From: Choristoneura fumiferana
Lineage: Eukaryota > Arthropoda > Insecta > Lepidoptera > Tortricidae
DNA: 64,000 nucleotides
Direction of reading: 5' to 3'
Assembly: GCF_025370935.1 (NCBI RefSeq)
Contig: NC_133481.1
Span: 11,268,616-11,332,615 of the forward strand
In this document: in pieces, positions 49,797-62,252 of the stretch
Layout: each line of letters starts with the position of its first letter
Position numbering within the stretch: the stretch's first letter is position 1
Made by a program: the position numbers and the translations under genes
The notes under the pieces: model-generated
The model's database searches: none
What the model was told of the DNA's origin: nothing
The model's input: the letters and a program-made list of their open reading frames with translations, nothing else

Positions 49797-50191
49797 TAGA
49801 TATATATATATACATACATGCACATATCGTAACATGTTGGAAAACAACCAGGTGCCAGTTCATTACAAGTTTGCACGTATTTAATTAGCTACGGGATAAC
49901 GGGATAAGAAAGATCACTCAAAGTGTCAAAGTGTTCAAAGTGGAGAACCACCATCCATCGAGATGATGTTGATGATTAACTACTTTTACATAGCACCTAT
50001 TTTTTAACAGACTCAGTTAACCGCTAAAAATAATCTCTCTCCAGGCGGATGTCAACTAATAAAGGTTGGCAGTCAGCTCCGCATATCTGATTTAGTCTTT
50101 TGTCAGTTTGAAAAGCTGGGCACTCTTATTTCCCGTTCACTCCCGGATATTGCGTAGTCACGACTACGACTCACCATCTTGCTCAAAGTGT

Positions 50192-50430
50192 TAAAGTCAA
50201 AGTCAAAATATCTTTATTCATTTTAGGCTATAACAAGCACTTATGAATGTCAAAACAATTCAACCACCGGTAGAGTTGATTGGAGCCCCGTTTATTGTTT
50301 GTTCCAGAATGCTTCAAGCTACTCTGTTCCATGTGACATGGCCACGAAGCGCCAGAACCGCTTGAAGCAAAGAGTCTCGACATCAAGTGAAATAAACTAG
50401 GTCTATATTGATTTATCATCTCGGTCTATA
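50192..50430 (-). repeat. LINE-like 3' end, counterpart of 30955-31190
   Basis: It has the same reversed tail, with a few substitutions. Confidence 0.5.
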
Positions 50431-50884
50431 TAACTCTCACTGAAGGACATAGGACCACTCTCAGAATGAGAGGGCCTTGGCCGTAATTCCCACGCGGCCT
50501 AGAGCGAATTGGGAACTTCACACACAACATTGAATTTTTTCGCAGGTATGTGCCGGTTTCCCAACGATGTTTTTCTTCACCGTATACAGCCCCTTAATAA
50601 ACTCTTCTAAAAATTGGTAGGTGCCAAAAAATACACACAATGTAGTTTCTAGCTAAACATAAATTTGTCTTCAATCAAGTAATCGCCGAAAAATCAGGAA
50701 CGTCTAACATTTTCGACTCTCTAATTACAGATGTTTTCCAACAAGCGGAGAGCGGTGCTTCACACGGGCGGCCCTTAGCGTCGACAAACACGCTTGTGTG
50801 TGCCGGGCCTTATGTGCACCGACGACTTTAAAAAAATAGGTACAGCTACTTTATTTTATATTACGAAGGAACCCCACTACCTAC

Positions 50885-51090
50885 TTTAATATTATAAATG
50901 CGAAAGTTTGTAAGTCTGTTTCTTGTTTGAGCCCCGAGGAAGATCATAGGATAGAAATAGAAATAAGCTTTATTACAATACTATAACTGTGTTTTACAAT
51001 GATGTTTTTATCCCGGAAAAATTCATAGTTCCCGCCGGATAGCGATAAACGAATTCTACGCAGACGGAGTCGCGGGCAACAGGCTAGTAT
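50885..51090 (+). repeat. Family B repeat, counterpart of 31656-31833
   Basis: It keeps 'gagccccgaggaagatcata' before the internal insertion, so it is the more complete copy. Confidence 0.55.
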
Positions 51091-52124
51091 GTAAATGTGC
51101 GTCTTTTGTTTTGTTTGGGAATAGTTTTGTGTCAGTGTTAGCATTTTGTGTGGTGTTTATGGTAGTTATATCTGTGTGTCAATGTGTTGATGTTGGTTTA
51201 TGTGGAAGTGGAGGAGGGCCGGCTTATGCATGAAAACATATGTGTCGTCCAGACATGGCTGTTTTGCACGTGTGGAAGAGCGAGGTAAAAGATAGTAGTT
51301 TATTAAGTAAACTGTGCTAATTGCTGCATGACAAGGATTAGGTACAGTTTACAAATGTGTAAGGAATGATCCCATGTGTAAAAAAATGTAATGTAGCTAT
51401 TTGCGTTGCTTAAATTAATGATCTATGAAGTGTCCATTCAGTTTGGTCAGACACACTGGCAGACAGTATTTGCTGCGAACAAAAGCCTATTTGCGGAGCA
51501 ATATAGCGATTACCGCATGTGTCACGTTTCGGAAATTGCGGTTAGGTGCAAATTTTCCTACTAGAAAACTTTGTTTACTTTATATTACTGACATGCCGAC
51601 ACGACGTTCCTTGATGTGTGTGAAACAATAACCGCAACGAAATTATTTAATCATGATTTTAATTTTATTACAAAGAAAATTTGAGATTTCATTTATTTTC
51701 TTAGGCAATTTAAATTAAGCAGAAGGAATGTTATCTGAAAGTAAGATAATGCTTATATGAACTTGCAAACATTATGAGAAAATATAATTAATAAACCCAC
51801 TAATATGTACGTCGGAGTACGCGTCTATTTGTTACTTTTCACGCTGACTGTATTATTATGGAATACTGGTCAGTTCAAGACAGGATTGTCATTTACCATC
51901 GCTAGTATATAGTCATCTTTAAACGAATTGGTATCAGACAAGGAACATCATTGGATCTTCCACAGGCATTTTTGGTGTGGTAGAGCCTTACTGTAACCGC
52001 TTGCTGGCTGCAGTACGAATGGGCCGGCTCGATCGGGTTAGTACCACACCCTTAGAATACCGGCGTGAAAAAGTAATTTTGCTACTGTGTTTTGTACAGT
52101 GAGTGGGAGATCCGGAGGCTCCTT

Positions 52125-52500
52125 AGATTTTAGAGGGGGGGGGGACGCTCGATCGATTTTATTGAAAATTTGCACTTTAAAGTTGAATATTTCGCAAACA
52201 AACCACTGAATCGAAAAATTTCTTCTTTCAGGTCTTAGCAAACCCCTAATGGTTTTAAAAGACCTATCCAACGATACCCCACACTGTAGGGTTGGATGAG
52301 AAAATCACCCATGGGAGGTACCATAAAATATTTTTTTTGAATTGTTTATTGTACCATTTTGTCGGCATAGTTTATATATATATTCGTGCAAAATTACAGC
52401 TTTCTAGCATTGATAGTCCCTGAGCAAAGCCACAGACGGACAGACAGACAGACAGACATGGCGAAACTATAAGGGTTCCGTTTTTGCCATTTTGGCTCCC
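52125..52500 (-). repeat. Family A repeat, counterpart of 32880-33262
   Basis: It has the same truncated structure, with a shorter G homopolymer. Confidence 0.55.
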
Positions 52501-52956
52501 ATGCCAGCCATGCCATGCCAAGCCATGTTATTAAAAATTTAAAAAAAAATTGTGTGAAAGTGTGTTGATGGCAAATTGTTGTTCACCGTGGTGTTCTAGG
52601 CCTACCTCATTTTTCAAAAGTAAAAGTCTTTCGGTTACGATGGTGCTGATGTTAAAAGTCCCCAAAATTGGTCATGATTGCATACGTTTTTACAATAAAA
52701 TTTCAAAAAATATAACTGTTCAAACAGATAGAAAATTGAAAACTATTGTCAAGAATAGGTACCTACATCTAAGGCGCATTATAAAATTAATTATTACATC
52801 ATGGACAGGGATATCTGGAAATGAATCCGATCCGCATAGGCAATCGCTTACTTCCAAATTTCCAATAGCGAATCTATTGTGTTAAAAAATGTAGTTGTGC
52901 TAAATACTTGTAATCTTTAAACAACATTGCAAACCAAACCGGTGGTAGATTTTTTT

Positions 52957-53020
52957 GACATTCATAAGTGCTTGTCATAGCCTTTATTGAATAAAGATAT
53001 TTTGACTTTGATTCAACTGG
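52957..53020 (+). repeat. LINE-like 3' tail, counterpart of 33712-33772
   Basis: It has the same 'cataagtgcttgtcatagcc' and 'gaataaagatattttgactt' sequence. Confidence 0.5.
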
Positions 53021-53083
53021 TTCGATTATATAGTTGCGTAGTTGCCTGCGACTTAAGCGAAACCACGCACGGGCGACAGCGTG

Positions 53084-53361
53084 GCGGGAGTGCAACGGAC
53101 TTATTTACGGGGCAGTATACGAACAATATCAACCCGCGGCGCCCGCGCACGGCTCGACCCGCGCCTGCAGGGCTACTACGAAACTCGAAACTCGAAGTTC
53201 GTGTCGCGCGGTCCCTCTGACTCTTATACTATTTAATACGAGAGCGAGAGGGACCGCACGACACGAACTTCGAGTTTCGAGTTTCGTACCTAGTAGCCCT
53301 GCTGTCGCCAGTATGCTGTTGTTCGTAATACATCCACGTAAATAGGCCCACCGCACTCCCG
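53084..53361. mobile_element. Composite palindrome, counterpart of 33836-34114
   Basis: It has the same inner and outer arms, with almost no change from the left copy. Confidence 0.55.
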
Positions 53362-54769
53362 ACCCGACCAGCTCCCGACCCGCTGCCGTCCTATTATATG
53401 ATTTACGCTTTACAGTCGCTTGTGCGCGGCTGGTCTTGTCCCGCGCCCGCACAAAGCAAACTGCACCTTCCAACACTGTTACGTAAACATGTTCGACACG
53501 TAGTGCGCAAACAGCGACTCCACTGATCGTTAAAAATAATATTGATTCAACTACTGTGAGTTAGACGGTGTACTTCGAATAACTGTCATACCGTTCCGAG
53601 ATTCCTTACTGATTTGAAAAATAAAAACACTTTTTTTAAACGGTATTGGAATGCTAACACGCACCACAATCAATAGAGTCAAGGGGGTCTCCTTCGTAAT
53701 CCATAATATCGTTTGTCCTGAACTCAGATGCCATAACACTTTTGCCATAAGCACTTTTGACATATCATACTTTTGCCATAATGATCTTATGTTCTAATAA
53801 TCATAAGCCATAATATCACATGTCCTCATACTCTAAATCCCTAATATGTTTTGTACTAATATAGTAAGATATAAAATTTGCGACCCTTCAATACATGTCT
53901 GCGAAAATCAGTACATTTTCCGCCAGCATTTCCCAGTCAAGGTGGTCAATTTTGAAGGAGGCCATATCTCGCTTAGCGCAGTCCTTAAATCTGAGCAAAA
54001 AGAAATAATCTTTCAAACTAAAACTTCAATCAAACTCTTGACAAACACAAACGACACCAAGGCAGTTCGGCATCAACATCCGCAGACTTTTCTTGTCAGA
54101 CCTGAGGACGAAAATATCGCTCTTGCATCTTGGTCTAGTCAGCCACCAAAGACGTTGTGCACAGGCAACACGCCAATTGATACACGGCAACACGACGATT
54201 GATAATTGAAGAAAGACAAACTCAAAACATATATTTGCATTTATACAAAACATCGAATGAAACCCTATATAAGAGCACCGATTATGTAAAATAGTTAAAC
54301 TTTTAGAGTTGTAGGTACCTAGCTAAAGTCAAGATACTTAGTGCTAAGATAAACAAATGATGCCTAGAAGCACTCATTTAAATGAAAAAAAAGGCAGTTG
54401 GCAGTCCTTTCTCGCCACTCGAATGTTATCTCTTAGAAGGAGATTTTCAAACAAGCTGAGTATGTTTACGTCAGCCTAAGAAATAAGTCACCTGCCTATA
54501 GCTAGAGCATAGATACAAAACATCATTCTAGAATACAGGCAATGGCAATTTCCATGCTTCCATAAAGTGCTGCGCAAAATCGCGATATAAACAAACTTTT
54601 ACTTTGTAAGTGTTTATTTTACGGCCATAACGGTAGCCCGTAATATTGTAATCATCGGGCTTTGTGAGATACTGCGAGTTTATATTTAGGTAAGTATATT
54701 TGTTACCGAGTGCATGGTATGCGCAGAGGGCTTAGCACGCTGGCTTTTTTCCGCAGGAATTAAGGCTCT

Positions 54770-54813
54770 ATCTATCCCTTTCAAGCCTGCATGTTAGTGT
54801 GAAAGGGATAGAT
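54770..54813. repeat. Short hairpin, counterpart of 35514-35557
   Basis: The 14-base arms and loop are identical to the left copy. Confidence 0.45.
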
Positions 54814-55221
54814 GTCTAATGCATGTGATAAACACTTGTGTGCTAGGGGCATTGCAGCTATTTTGTGGCGAGGTAAAGTCTGGTTTATAAATAGCCTGGC
54901 TAGGCAGGTGCCTTCGGCAGACGCTCGGTCGCCGTCGCTTCCGCGAGTCCCACCATCCCGAGTCTTCACTTGCAGCGTCCTCACTCCCCCCCACTAGACC
55001 TGCGCGAGCACAACATTATGATGCTGCGGTCCGAAGAATACTCAAAACAATCTGATAAACAGAATTTAAATAAAGTAAGAAATTACGAAAGCAAACAAAG
55101 TTTCGAGTGTCCAAACTGAACGTACCTATAGATAATTGTTGCGTCCGCGTAAAACTGTACGAGTAATAGTTATTTGTGCAACAAGAGAGCAAAGTTGTTT
55201 TTTGTTGCGAGTGTTGATTTT

Positions 55222-55310
55222 GAATCCCGAGTAAGCGAAGGATTCTATAATTGAATCACGAGCGTTAGCGAGTGATTCTAGGTTAGAATCCTGAGATCAG
55301 CAAGGGATTG
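55222..55310. repeat. Three tandem hairpins, counterpart of 35963-36051
   Basis: The three gaatcc/ggattc units are unchanged. Confidence 0.5.
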
Positions 55311-56033
55311 AAATACACGAGATGCAAAAAAACTTTGGTCTCGTGTGACACATACAATTTTTCACCTCAGCAGCGAGAACATAATTTAAATGTAACATAA
55401 GAATAAAACCACATATACCTACCTGTTTACAAAACAAACACATTTTTTTTAAATAGAATCCGATTATTATCAAATATAATAATTACATTTAAAACCATAA
55501 AAAGAGTCCAGTAGCTACAATACAAATCGCATACTCATAACATGCAATCTTAACTTCTTGTACTAATGTCACACTTATTTTTTAATACTGCAAAAAGCCT
55601 CATCTCGGGGTAATTGAAAAGGTTGAAAAATTAAACCTTTAAATATGATTTTTATTAAGATTTCTATTACATAAACATAAATAGATTTGTTAAAAAATCA
55701 TTCAATTTAACAAATAATAATTATACTGTAGAGGCAGTATACGGAATTCTTTTATAAAAAAAAACAAGAGAAGTGGCTTTCGTGCAACGAGGTTGCATAC
55801 TTTATTAAAAGATCGGGAAAATTTACATTTTGGAAATATTTCGATATATTTTTAATACCAAAAATTTAATTTAAGTTTGTAATCGACAAATTTGATCCTA
55901 TCTCTTGCTTTTTTCGAGTTGAAGTGAAATGACAGATCAAAGTAAAGTTCAAATATTTGGAATTCAGTGAGTAGACCCAACACTGTACTCAGCATTTAAA
56001 AAAAATAATTAAAAAGTTACTTTGTCTCACGGA

Positions 56034-56058
56034 GTGAGCAAAATGCGATTTTGCTCAC
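56034..56058. repeat. Perfect palindrome, counterpart of 36760-36784
   Basis: The 25-base palindrome is identical; the preceding base context differs by one inserted G. Confidence 0.5.
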
Positions 56059-56985
56059 TGATTTCTCATAGCAAAACCTGCCTGTTTGAGGTGCTGAGGT
56101 GAAAATGGTTTTTTTTTTAGTTCGAAAGGTTTTTCTAAGTTTTCCAGTTCAGCATCATTTCACAATTTAACCACCTAGTTGCATCCAATACGGAAGTGTA
56201 AGAAGCTGTGAGTGCATCCCGTTTTCGCAAAAAACAACTGAAATATTTTTATAAGAATCTCCTCACTAAAACTCCTACGTAGACAAGTTACACAAGGAAT
56301 GGTTGAGGCGCGGAGGGGGCAGTGCGATGCTCTCGGCTCCAGTACCCAGCAACAGGAAAACAGGGACAGATATAAATGGAATCCCGATCGCGAGCTGCAC
56401 AAACTGGTACCGCATAGAAGTACTTTATAAATGTTCATGCTGCAAGTATATGGCAGTGAATTAATTTTCTTCTTGAGGTTTAAATGCTTCTGTTATAAAA
56501 GGCTTGGTTGGTTTGCGTTTGGATGGGAATAATGATAGGCGGCCGGTAGACGGTAGGGCGCCGAGGAGCGACGCCGGCCCGCCTGCGCGCGGCCGTTTAC
56601 ACACGGTCGCGCCAGACCGAAAACCTGCTTGGTTATTTCCATCCAATACTTAGCAGTCATAACCATACTCATATGGCTAATGGAGTGCCAAGTGTCAACT
56701 GATTTGATTTGTATAATAAACACATTAAGTCATTCTCGGAATAATTACCGTCTGTTGAAAATATTACGTAAGTTAATGGTGGTAGGAATTGATTAACTCA
56801 TTAGAACTCTGCCGCGACAGTAAGTCTGACGAGTGAGTATGGTAATAGGTACGCAAAGGTATGTACGAAAAAGACACACGTATTTTAACAAGCGGGACTA
56901 ACTTGACTACCAACCAGTGTAGTCTTTCTTCCCTCTCGACTTGAAATACAGTTGCGACTTTTATGGCTGACTACAGAAAATAATT

Positions 56986-57667
56986 AAATAAAACCGGCCA
57001 AGAGCGTGTCGGACACGCCCAAAATAGGGTTAGCCATGACGAAAAAAATAAGTAATATTTTTCTAAGGATTTCGTATTTTATGCGCAATCTTCCAAGTTT
57101 AGGTATATTTTACCTTGGAATACCTTACGCTGCTATTTACTCTTAAACTACTAATAATTCTCAAGCAAACTTACCCGTATAGTTTTACAGGATGACCGTA
57201 AAAGTAACAAAAAAAAAATTTAGAATTTAAATAAAAAATACAAAAAGATTCCTAATAAAACAATCTTAATTTTCTTTGAAAGTTTGATATACGTTCTCCC
57301 ATTCCGAATTTTTTCAAATTTTTCCACCCACCGGTTTAGATTTTAGAGGGGGGGGACGCTCGATTTTCATGATAATTTGCACTTTAAAGTTGAATATTTC
57401 GCAAATTACTGAATCGAAAAACACTATATGGTTGGTTGAGAAAAAAAAAATCACCCCCACTTTACGTCTATGGGAGGTAACATAAAAAAAAATTTGCATT
57501 GTACCATTTTATCGGCATAGTTTACATATATATCCGTGCAAAATTACAGCTTTCTAGCATTGATAGTCCCTGAGCAAATCCGCGGACGGACGGACAGACA
57601 TACAGACAGACATGGCGAAACTATAAGGGTTTCTTTTTTGCCATTTTGGCTCTGGAACCCTAAAAAT
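56986..57667 (-). repeat. Family A repeat, counterpart of 37707-38347
   Basis: It is the more complete minus-strand copy, including 'gagcgtgtcggacacgccca' that the left copy lacks. Confidence 0.6.
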
Positions 57668-58077
57668 AGACGTCTAATACACACACAACACAAACATCAC
57701 GCCTGTATTCCCAAATGGGGTAGGCAGAGCACACGAAACGTTACGGCTTCGGAGCCACTTTTAGCAATTTTAGGTTTTAAGTTAAACGTCTAATAATTTG
57801 TAATTAATTAATAATATATGAAGGTACAAAACGATAGATCATATCTACATATTGGAAAAGTCTGATCAGAAATTTAAGTAACGTTGGTAAAAAAAGCTCG
57901 TAAACAGTAAAAACAATACAAAGTTACTTTTTAACTGATCAGCAATTGACCTAATGTAATGAGTGATGGAAAGTGCAGGTAAAGCCAAAGATGTATCTCA
58001 CGTTACATGGCTACATGGCAAACCTCCGCGGTACGCTAATGGCCGCTTATAGAAGAACATAAAAGAAAATTCCAAAT

Positions 58078-58675
58078 TATTGATTCTCTTTTGCTTTTTC
58101 CTGCCATTCGCTCTGCTATTTTACAAGGCATAAGCCGAAATTTGGCTTCTTGTGGAAATTAATACTTACTCACTCGGTGATAGTTAATTATTTCACTGAG
58201 CTACTTGTGATAAAAGGGCTGCCACTATTGCAGGTAGGGCAGACCTTGGCTTATCGATGATACTTGGCAATTTGGGGATAGTCCTTTATTATCTTACACA
58301 GATCTCACTATGAGGAAATATGCGAGCTATAAAATCGATGGCAGCTGTCAGTTTTGATGCTTGCAATCAGGTTGGTAGTGATTTAATTGCTTGCAATAAG
58401 CATAAATGCCATGTTTCGTGTGAATATTACAATAAGAAGAGAGTGGAAATTAAGTTTTAAGATTTCGTTACATTCATACAGGTGAAGTTAATATAAAACG
58501 TGTAAATAGGGTAAGGCTAATAAAGTAATTTGAAAAAAAAAAGGATTTACTTAAGTGCCTGCGTAAGCAAAACAAATTTGTTTCAGCAACTTGGTTCCAT
58601 GATAATGATTTTTTTTACTCACATAAAAACTTAAATACTTAGGTTTTAAATTCCCCAATAGGTAGGTACATATTG
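58078..58675. other. Non-coding DNA after the duplication
   Basis: This is the first unique sequence after the right copy. No gene or repeat was recognised. Confidence 0.4.
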
Positions 58676-58807
58676 TGTACAGTCAGTCACTCCACGGAGC
58701 ATCGAGCGTGCAAACAAATGCGACACGTCCAATCAGTCTTAGATATAGAGCCGTATCAGATATTCAGGCGCTTTGTTGTGTCAGATATTGCTGCTGGTGA
58801 CTGTACA
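58676..58807. mobile_element. Small MITE with TGTACAGTCA ends
   Basis: The ends 'tgtacagtca' and 'tgactgtaca' are exact 10-base complements, giving 132 bp. A similar half, 'tcagatat...gctggtgactgtacaa', occurs near 2090-2137, so the family is dispersed. Confidence 0.5.
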
Positions 58808-58892
58808 TAAACATAGAACTTCATCAAAATCCGTTATGACTTTTGAGGAGATAGCTGGTATACAGACAGAAAGTCATTATAAGCAACAACTT

Positions 58893-58925
58893 GATAGATA
58901 GATAGATAGATAAAAAACTTTATTC
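58893..58925 (-). repeat. (GATA)n tract joined to a LINE-like tail
   Basis: 'gatagatagatagata' is followed by 'aaaaaactttattcac'. On the minus strand this reads as an AATAAAG-type 3' tail followed by (TATC)n, as seen at retroelement 3' ends. Confidence 0.45.
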
Positions 58926-60284
58926 ACAAACATGCCATGACAATTCTACATAAACAAACGATTCAACTTGGTCCATCTATGTTAAAAATGAGGACGATAG
59001 AGCGGTTGGCCGGCGGCCGCGGCCGTATGCGCGCACGCACCTGCGCACCAGCGACATACACTTGCGTCATTTACAACTTTAAAATAAATAAAACTGGTTC
59101 CGATGGTGATCTATACGAAGTTGGATCTACGATTAACGTCCCGCAGCACACCTGGCAGCTCAGCCGACACTTGATATCCTCGCAACCCGACTGTCATAAT
59201 CTACAAAATTTATTCCATAATCAAGCACTTTTAAACTTCAAATGTATACTTGCGATGTGATAAAAACTAATCACTGGATTAAGTTGCAAGACCTTTTTAA
59301 TCAATCTTGACGTCCATCAATTCTTAATTTGTATGACCGGTGTGTTTTAAAAAGTGCGCAGCGACAGCGCACGCTTTCATGCATTGATAGGAGGACAAGG
59401 CGCGCATTATTCATCTCCGCTCCATACCCGCGGGAAAGAGTGTTGTTTCTTGCGACGAAAACAAAGAACACCAACAAGGGGCAACGACCTGCCCTTATTT
59501 GGCCGAGTCAGCAAGGCGACGCACCGCCGCGCGAGGCTGCGCGGAGCCGGCCGAGATGCTCGGATGCCTACTTTTTTACAACAATATCAGGTATAAGGAA
59601 CATTATTATGTATTTTATGGGTACATGCATTCAGTTTTATATGGCACGTTAAGTGGTTCGACCCTTGCAGCTCAAAAAAGGATAACCGAATATATTGCAT
59701 TATCTCAAGCTTAGCACGCTACGCTACAGATTTTACCGGTGCTCGTTACTCTCAATGGGAAAGCAAATTAAACAGTTCTAGTTGACGAACTCTTACTAAA
59801 ACGAGGTTAATGTGACAGCTATGCACTGTTTATATGAGAATACGGGAATTTTTTGGCCATGCAAAATAGATAGCGCGATTTTTTTTAAATTGCTTACAGT
59901 ATAACATGTAGGTAATCGATATTTTGGGTAAAAAATATGAAAATATGAAAAGCGAGTAATTTGAGTGGTCTATTAGCAGAGTTGACGTGAGCTTCGCCAG
60001 GTGTCGGCCAACCTGTTCGCTCCGGATCACGTTACACTAGGTTTCACATTAGGAAATTTATACGACGGCTCATATGACTACCGACGCTGATAATTATTGT
60101 TTTATTGGAGAGATAAATTATTATAATTATTAATCGGTTCCCAGAATGAACTGCAAAACAAGGTGATTCATCCGCGCTTATTTTGTACTGGGGCCGGCAC
60201 AGATGTGCGCTGCGGGGTGTTGTTGATTAAATTAAGTGACATTTCATTTTAATTCATCGGTGTAAATCTCGGACGTTACGAGAG
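58926..60284. other. Non-coding DNA with CpG-rich patches
   Basis: GC-rich patches lie at 59005-59050 and 59345-59560. Overlapping open frames in the latter have no recognisable domain or splice context. Nothing coding is supported. Confidence 0.35.
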
Positions 60285-60372
60285 CCATTATCGTGCAGGT
60301 GCCACCGCGCCCGCGCAGCGGCGACGCCAGCGACGACCTGTCTGCGCCACACGGCCGAGGGCGAGCCATCTT
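60285..60372. promoter_or_regulatory. CpG-rich patch; candidate regulatory element
   Basis: A run including 'ccgcgcccgcgcagcggcga' is strongly GC-rich in AT-rich DNA and has no protein-like frame. The call is compositional only. Confidence 0.2.
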
Positions 60373-60810
60373 CTGCCAATATATCGATGACTAAACGTTT
60401 TTGCAAGATTGTATCGAATAAATTAAATTAAATCACATATTTATTGTTGGGACTATAGCGCCTACGGCTACAGGCTTAATTGTGACTCTTGGGAATAAAG
60501 CGAAAATTTTAATCTAAAGTTCAATTTATGTGAAGTTCGCAAAATAAGCCTCTTGTTCTTGTGTGGGACGTGATGATGATGATGAATTGTTCTAAAGTGG
60601 ACAAAATCAAAGTTGAACTTGAAATAGGAGTGGAGTAGGAGAAAAGTATTCCCCTAATCATCTATGACTAGTCAAATATACCTACCTATCTTCTAATAAA
60701 ATAAAAGCGTTAGTTTTATTGCAGTACCAACCAACGCATATACTTATTTATGTACCACTACCATTTTCGACAAGTATTTTCACACCATGAATAAGAAGAA
60801 GAATATCATC

Positions 60811-60975
60811 GGTCAAAATACCATAAACGGGACTTATCACGCTATTTTTACACGAGTAATATTTACACTTCAGTCTACTCGTGACCACGGCAACTGTAAC
60901 GTTGCCGAAACGTCGAGGTAAATATTACTCGTGTAAAAATAGCGTGATAAGTCCCGTTTATGGTATTTTGACTAT
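60811..60975. mobile_element. Foldback with perfect 54-base arms and 9-bp flanking repeat
   Basis: The arms 60812-60865 and 60919-60972 are exact complements over 54 bases. The centre holds a further small hairpin, 'cggcaac' / 'gttgccg', followed by 'gaaacgtcgag'. The sequence 'aatatcatc' flanks the element directly at 60802-60810 and 60976-60984, as expected of a target-site duplication. There is no coding capacity. Confidence 0.7.
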
Positions 60976-60984
60976 AATATCATC

Positions 60985-62108
60985 AGTGTCCTCTTTTAAG
61001 AAAATAATATTATGTTTAGTCAACCCGAAGAATGAGGGTAGCTTGAGTTTAGGCATGTCTTCGGATCCAATCCAACAATTCTTTTGCCAATCTAGTCGTC
61101 ATTCCCTGTCGACGACAGGCCGTCTTCACGGAAAAAAATCAGCAATCTGGTCTGGTGGGAATCAAGTTGTCAGACGTCATGCCACACCACTGCGACCCAT
61201 GACCTGATTTCTGTTTCAATTGCAATACCTCAAGAGATTGTATCAACATTAAACCGAGTCCATTTGATGTTAAAATGAAAATGCGCTTTGCAGACAGCGC
61301 GTTACTTGGCACATTTGGTACTAACGGAGCCGTTCGAGCGCGGCGCGCCATAATAAGTACGCACCCAGCTGTCACTTTTACGTGTCCACTTCATATGTTT
61401 CCATTTATATTGTTTGTCAATATAGCACATTTGCATAAATAAGCTAAGGAAAATATATTAGTTGGTGCAAGGTACGAGCATGCCCGCGCTCCGTGGCGTT
61501 TCCATTTTGCAATACAATCAGCTATAGGTATCCCGCACCTTATTAACATAACTATTTACTGCTTTGGAGTAAATCAATAAATTTATGTTCGTACTTGTGT
61601 TACGACTGCACGCTGTGGTTTAGATACGCGCGCTAAACGTATTGGTAGTACGGTAGTGCGTTTACGTTTTAATAGAATTTGTTGCGAAATGCGATACATA
61701 CCTACCATAAGCAGTTATCTACTTATTAATCACGCAAACTTTGAATAACTTCTTTTGTCATTAGACAATTTGCTACGGGATGTCCGCGTTGGGAACATGA
61801 CAAGATAAACAGTTTGTTTAAATATAATACAGACCATGATGTATTCCGTTCGTTATTTATAAACTTTATGTAATTTGATACGTAGCTATCCATTTGCTTC
61901 CAATAGTAGTAAAAAGTACATGGATTCAAAGTGCTAGAATGAGGGTAGGCTAGGCAGAGCACATCGGTCTACGTACACAAGATCAACATCCTCCCGTAAA
62001 TTATTCAAACTAACTGTAGTCATGTCATGAGGCAGGGACAGGAACATGCGTCAAAGCTCACTAAAGGTTATCACGGTCTACGTCCCATACCCAATACGCG
62101 TAATGTAA
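60985..62108. other. Non-coding DNA
   Basis: Frames at 60881-61207 and 61139-61375 overlap the foldback or each other and lack domains. No gene was recognised. Confidence 0.35.
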
Positions 62109-62112
62109 TTAA

Positions 62113-62248
62113 CCCATTCAGTGCCGTTGACGCCCATCGGCGTCTTGGTGGATCCTCATGTGATGCCGCTGACGCCGATGGGCATCTGTTTTGCAGAAGC
62201 GTCGGCATCACTGCAAAGTACGCAATTAGGCGCGCGGCAACGAATGGG
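62113..62248. mobile_element. piggyBac-like MITE
   Basis: TTAA at 62109-62112 precedes 'cccattcagtgccg'. The right end is 'ggcaacgaatggg', followed by TTGA, one change from TTAA. CCC...GGG ends at TTAA sites are characteristic of piggyBac-type elements. Internal 'gacgcccatcggcgtc' and 'gacgccgatgggcatc' blocks are also mutually inverted. It is 136 bp with no transposase. Confidence 0.6.
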
Positions 62249-62252
62249 TTGA

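Larger units (their letters stand above)
38846..58077 (+). repeat. Right copy of the direct duplication
   Basis: This 19232-bp copy starts at the first base after the gap with the same sequence as 20696. It ends at 58077, the equivalent of the last base before the gap. It is about 1.18 kb longer than the left copy, mostly because of the block at 43909-44997. All repeats described for 20886-38347 recur here in the same order. Confidence 0.9.

Noticed and set aside
20696..58077. Selection on small ORFs because they recur in both copies
   Set aside because: The copies are nearly identical overall, so shared frames carry no information about coding potential.
60881..60920. Hammerhead ribozyme
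   Set aside because: A stem followed by gaaac is visible, but the conserved CUGANGA strand is replaced by 'gtgacca', so the catalytic core is incomplete.
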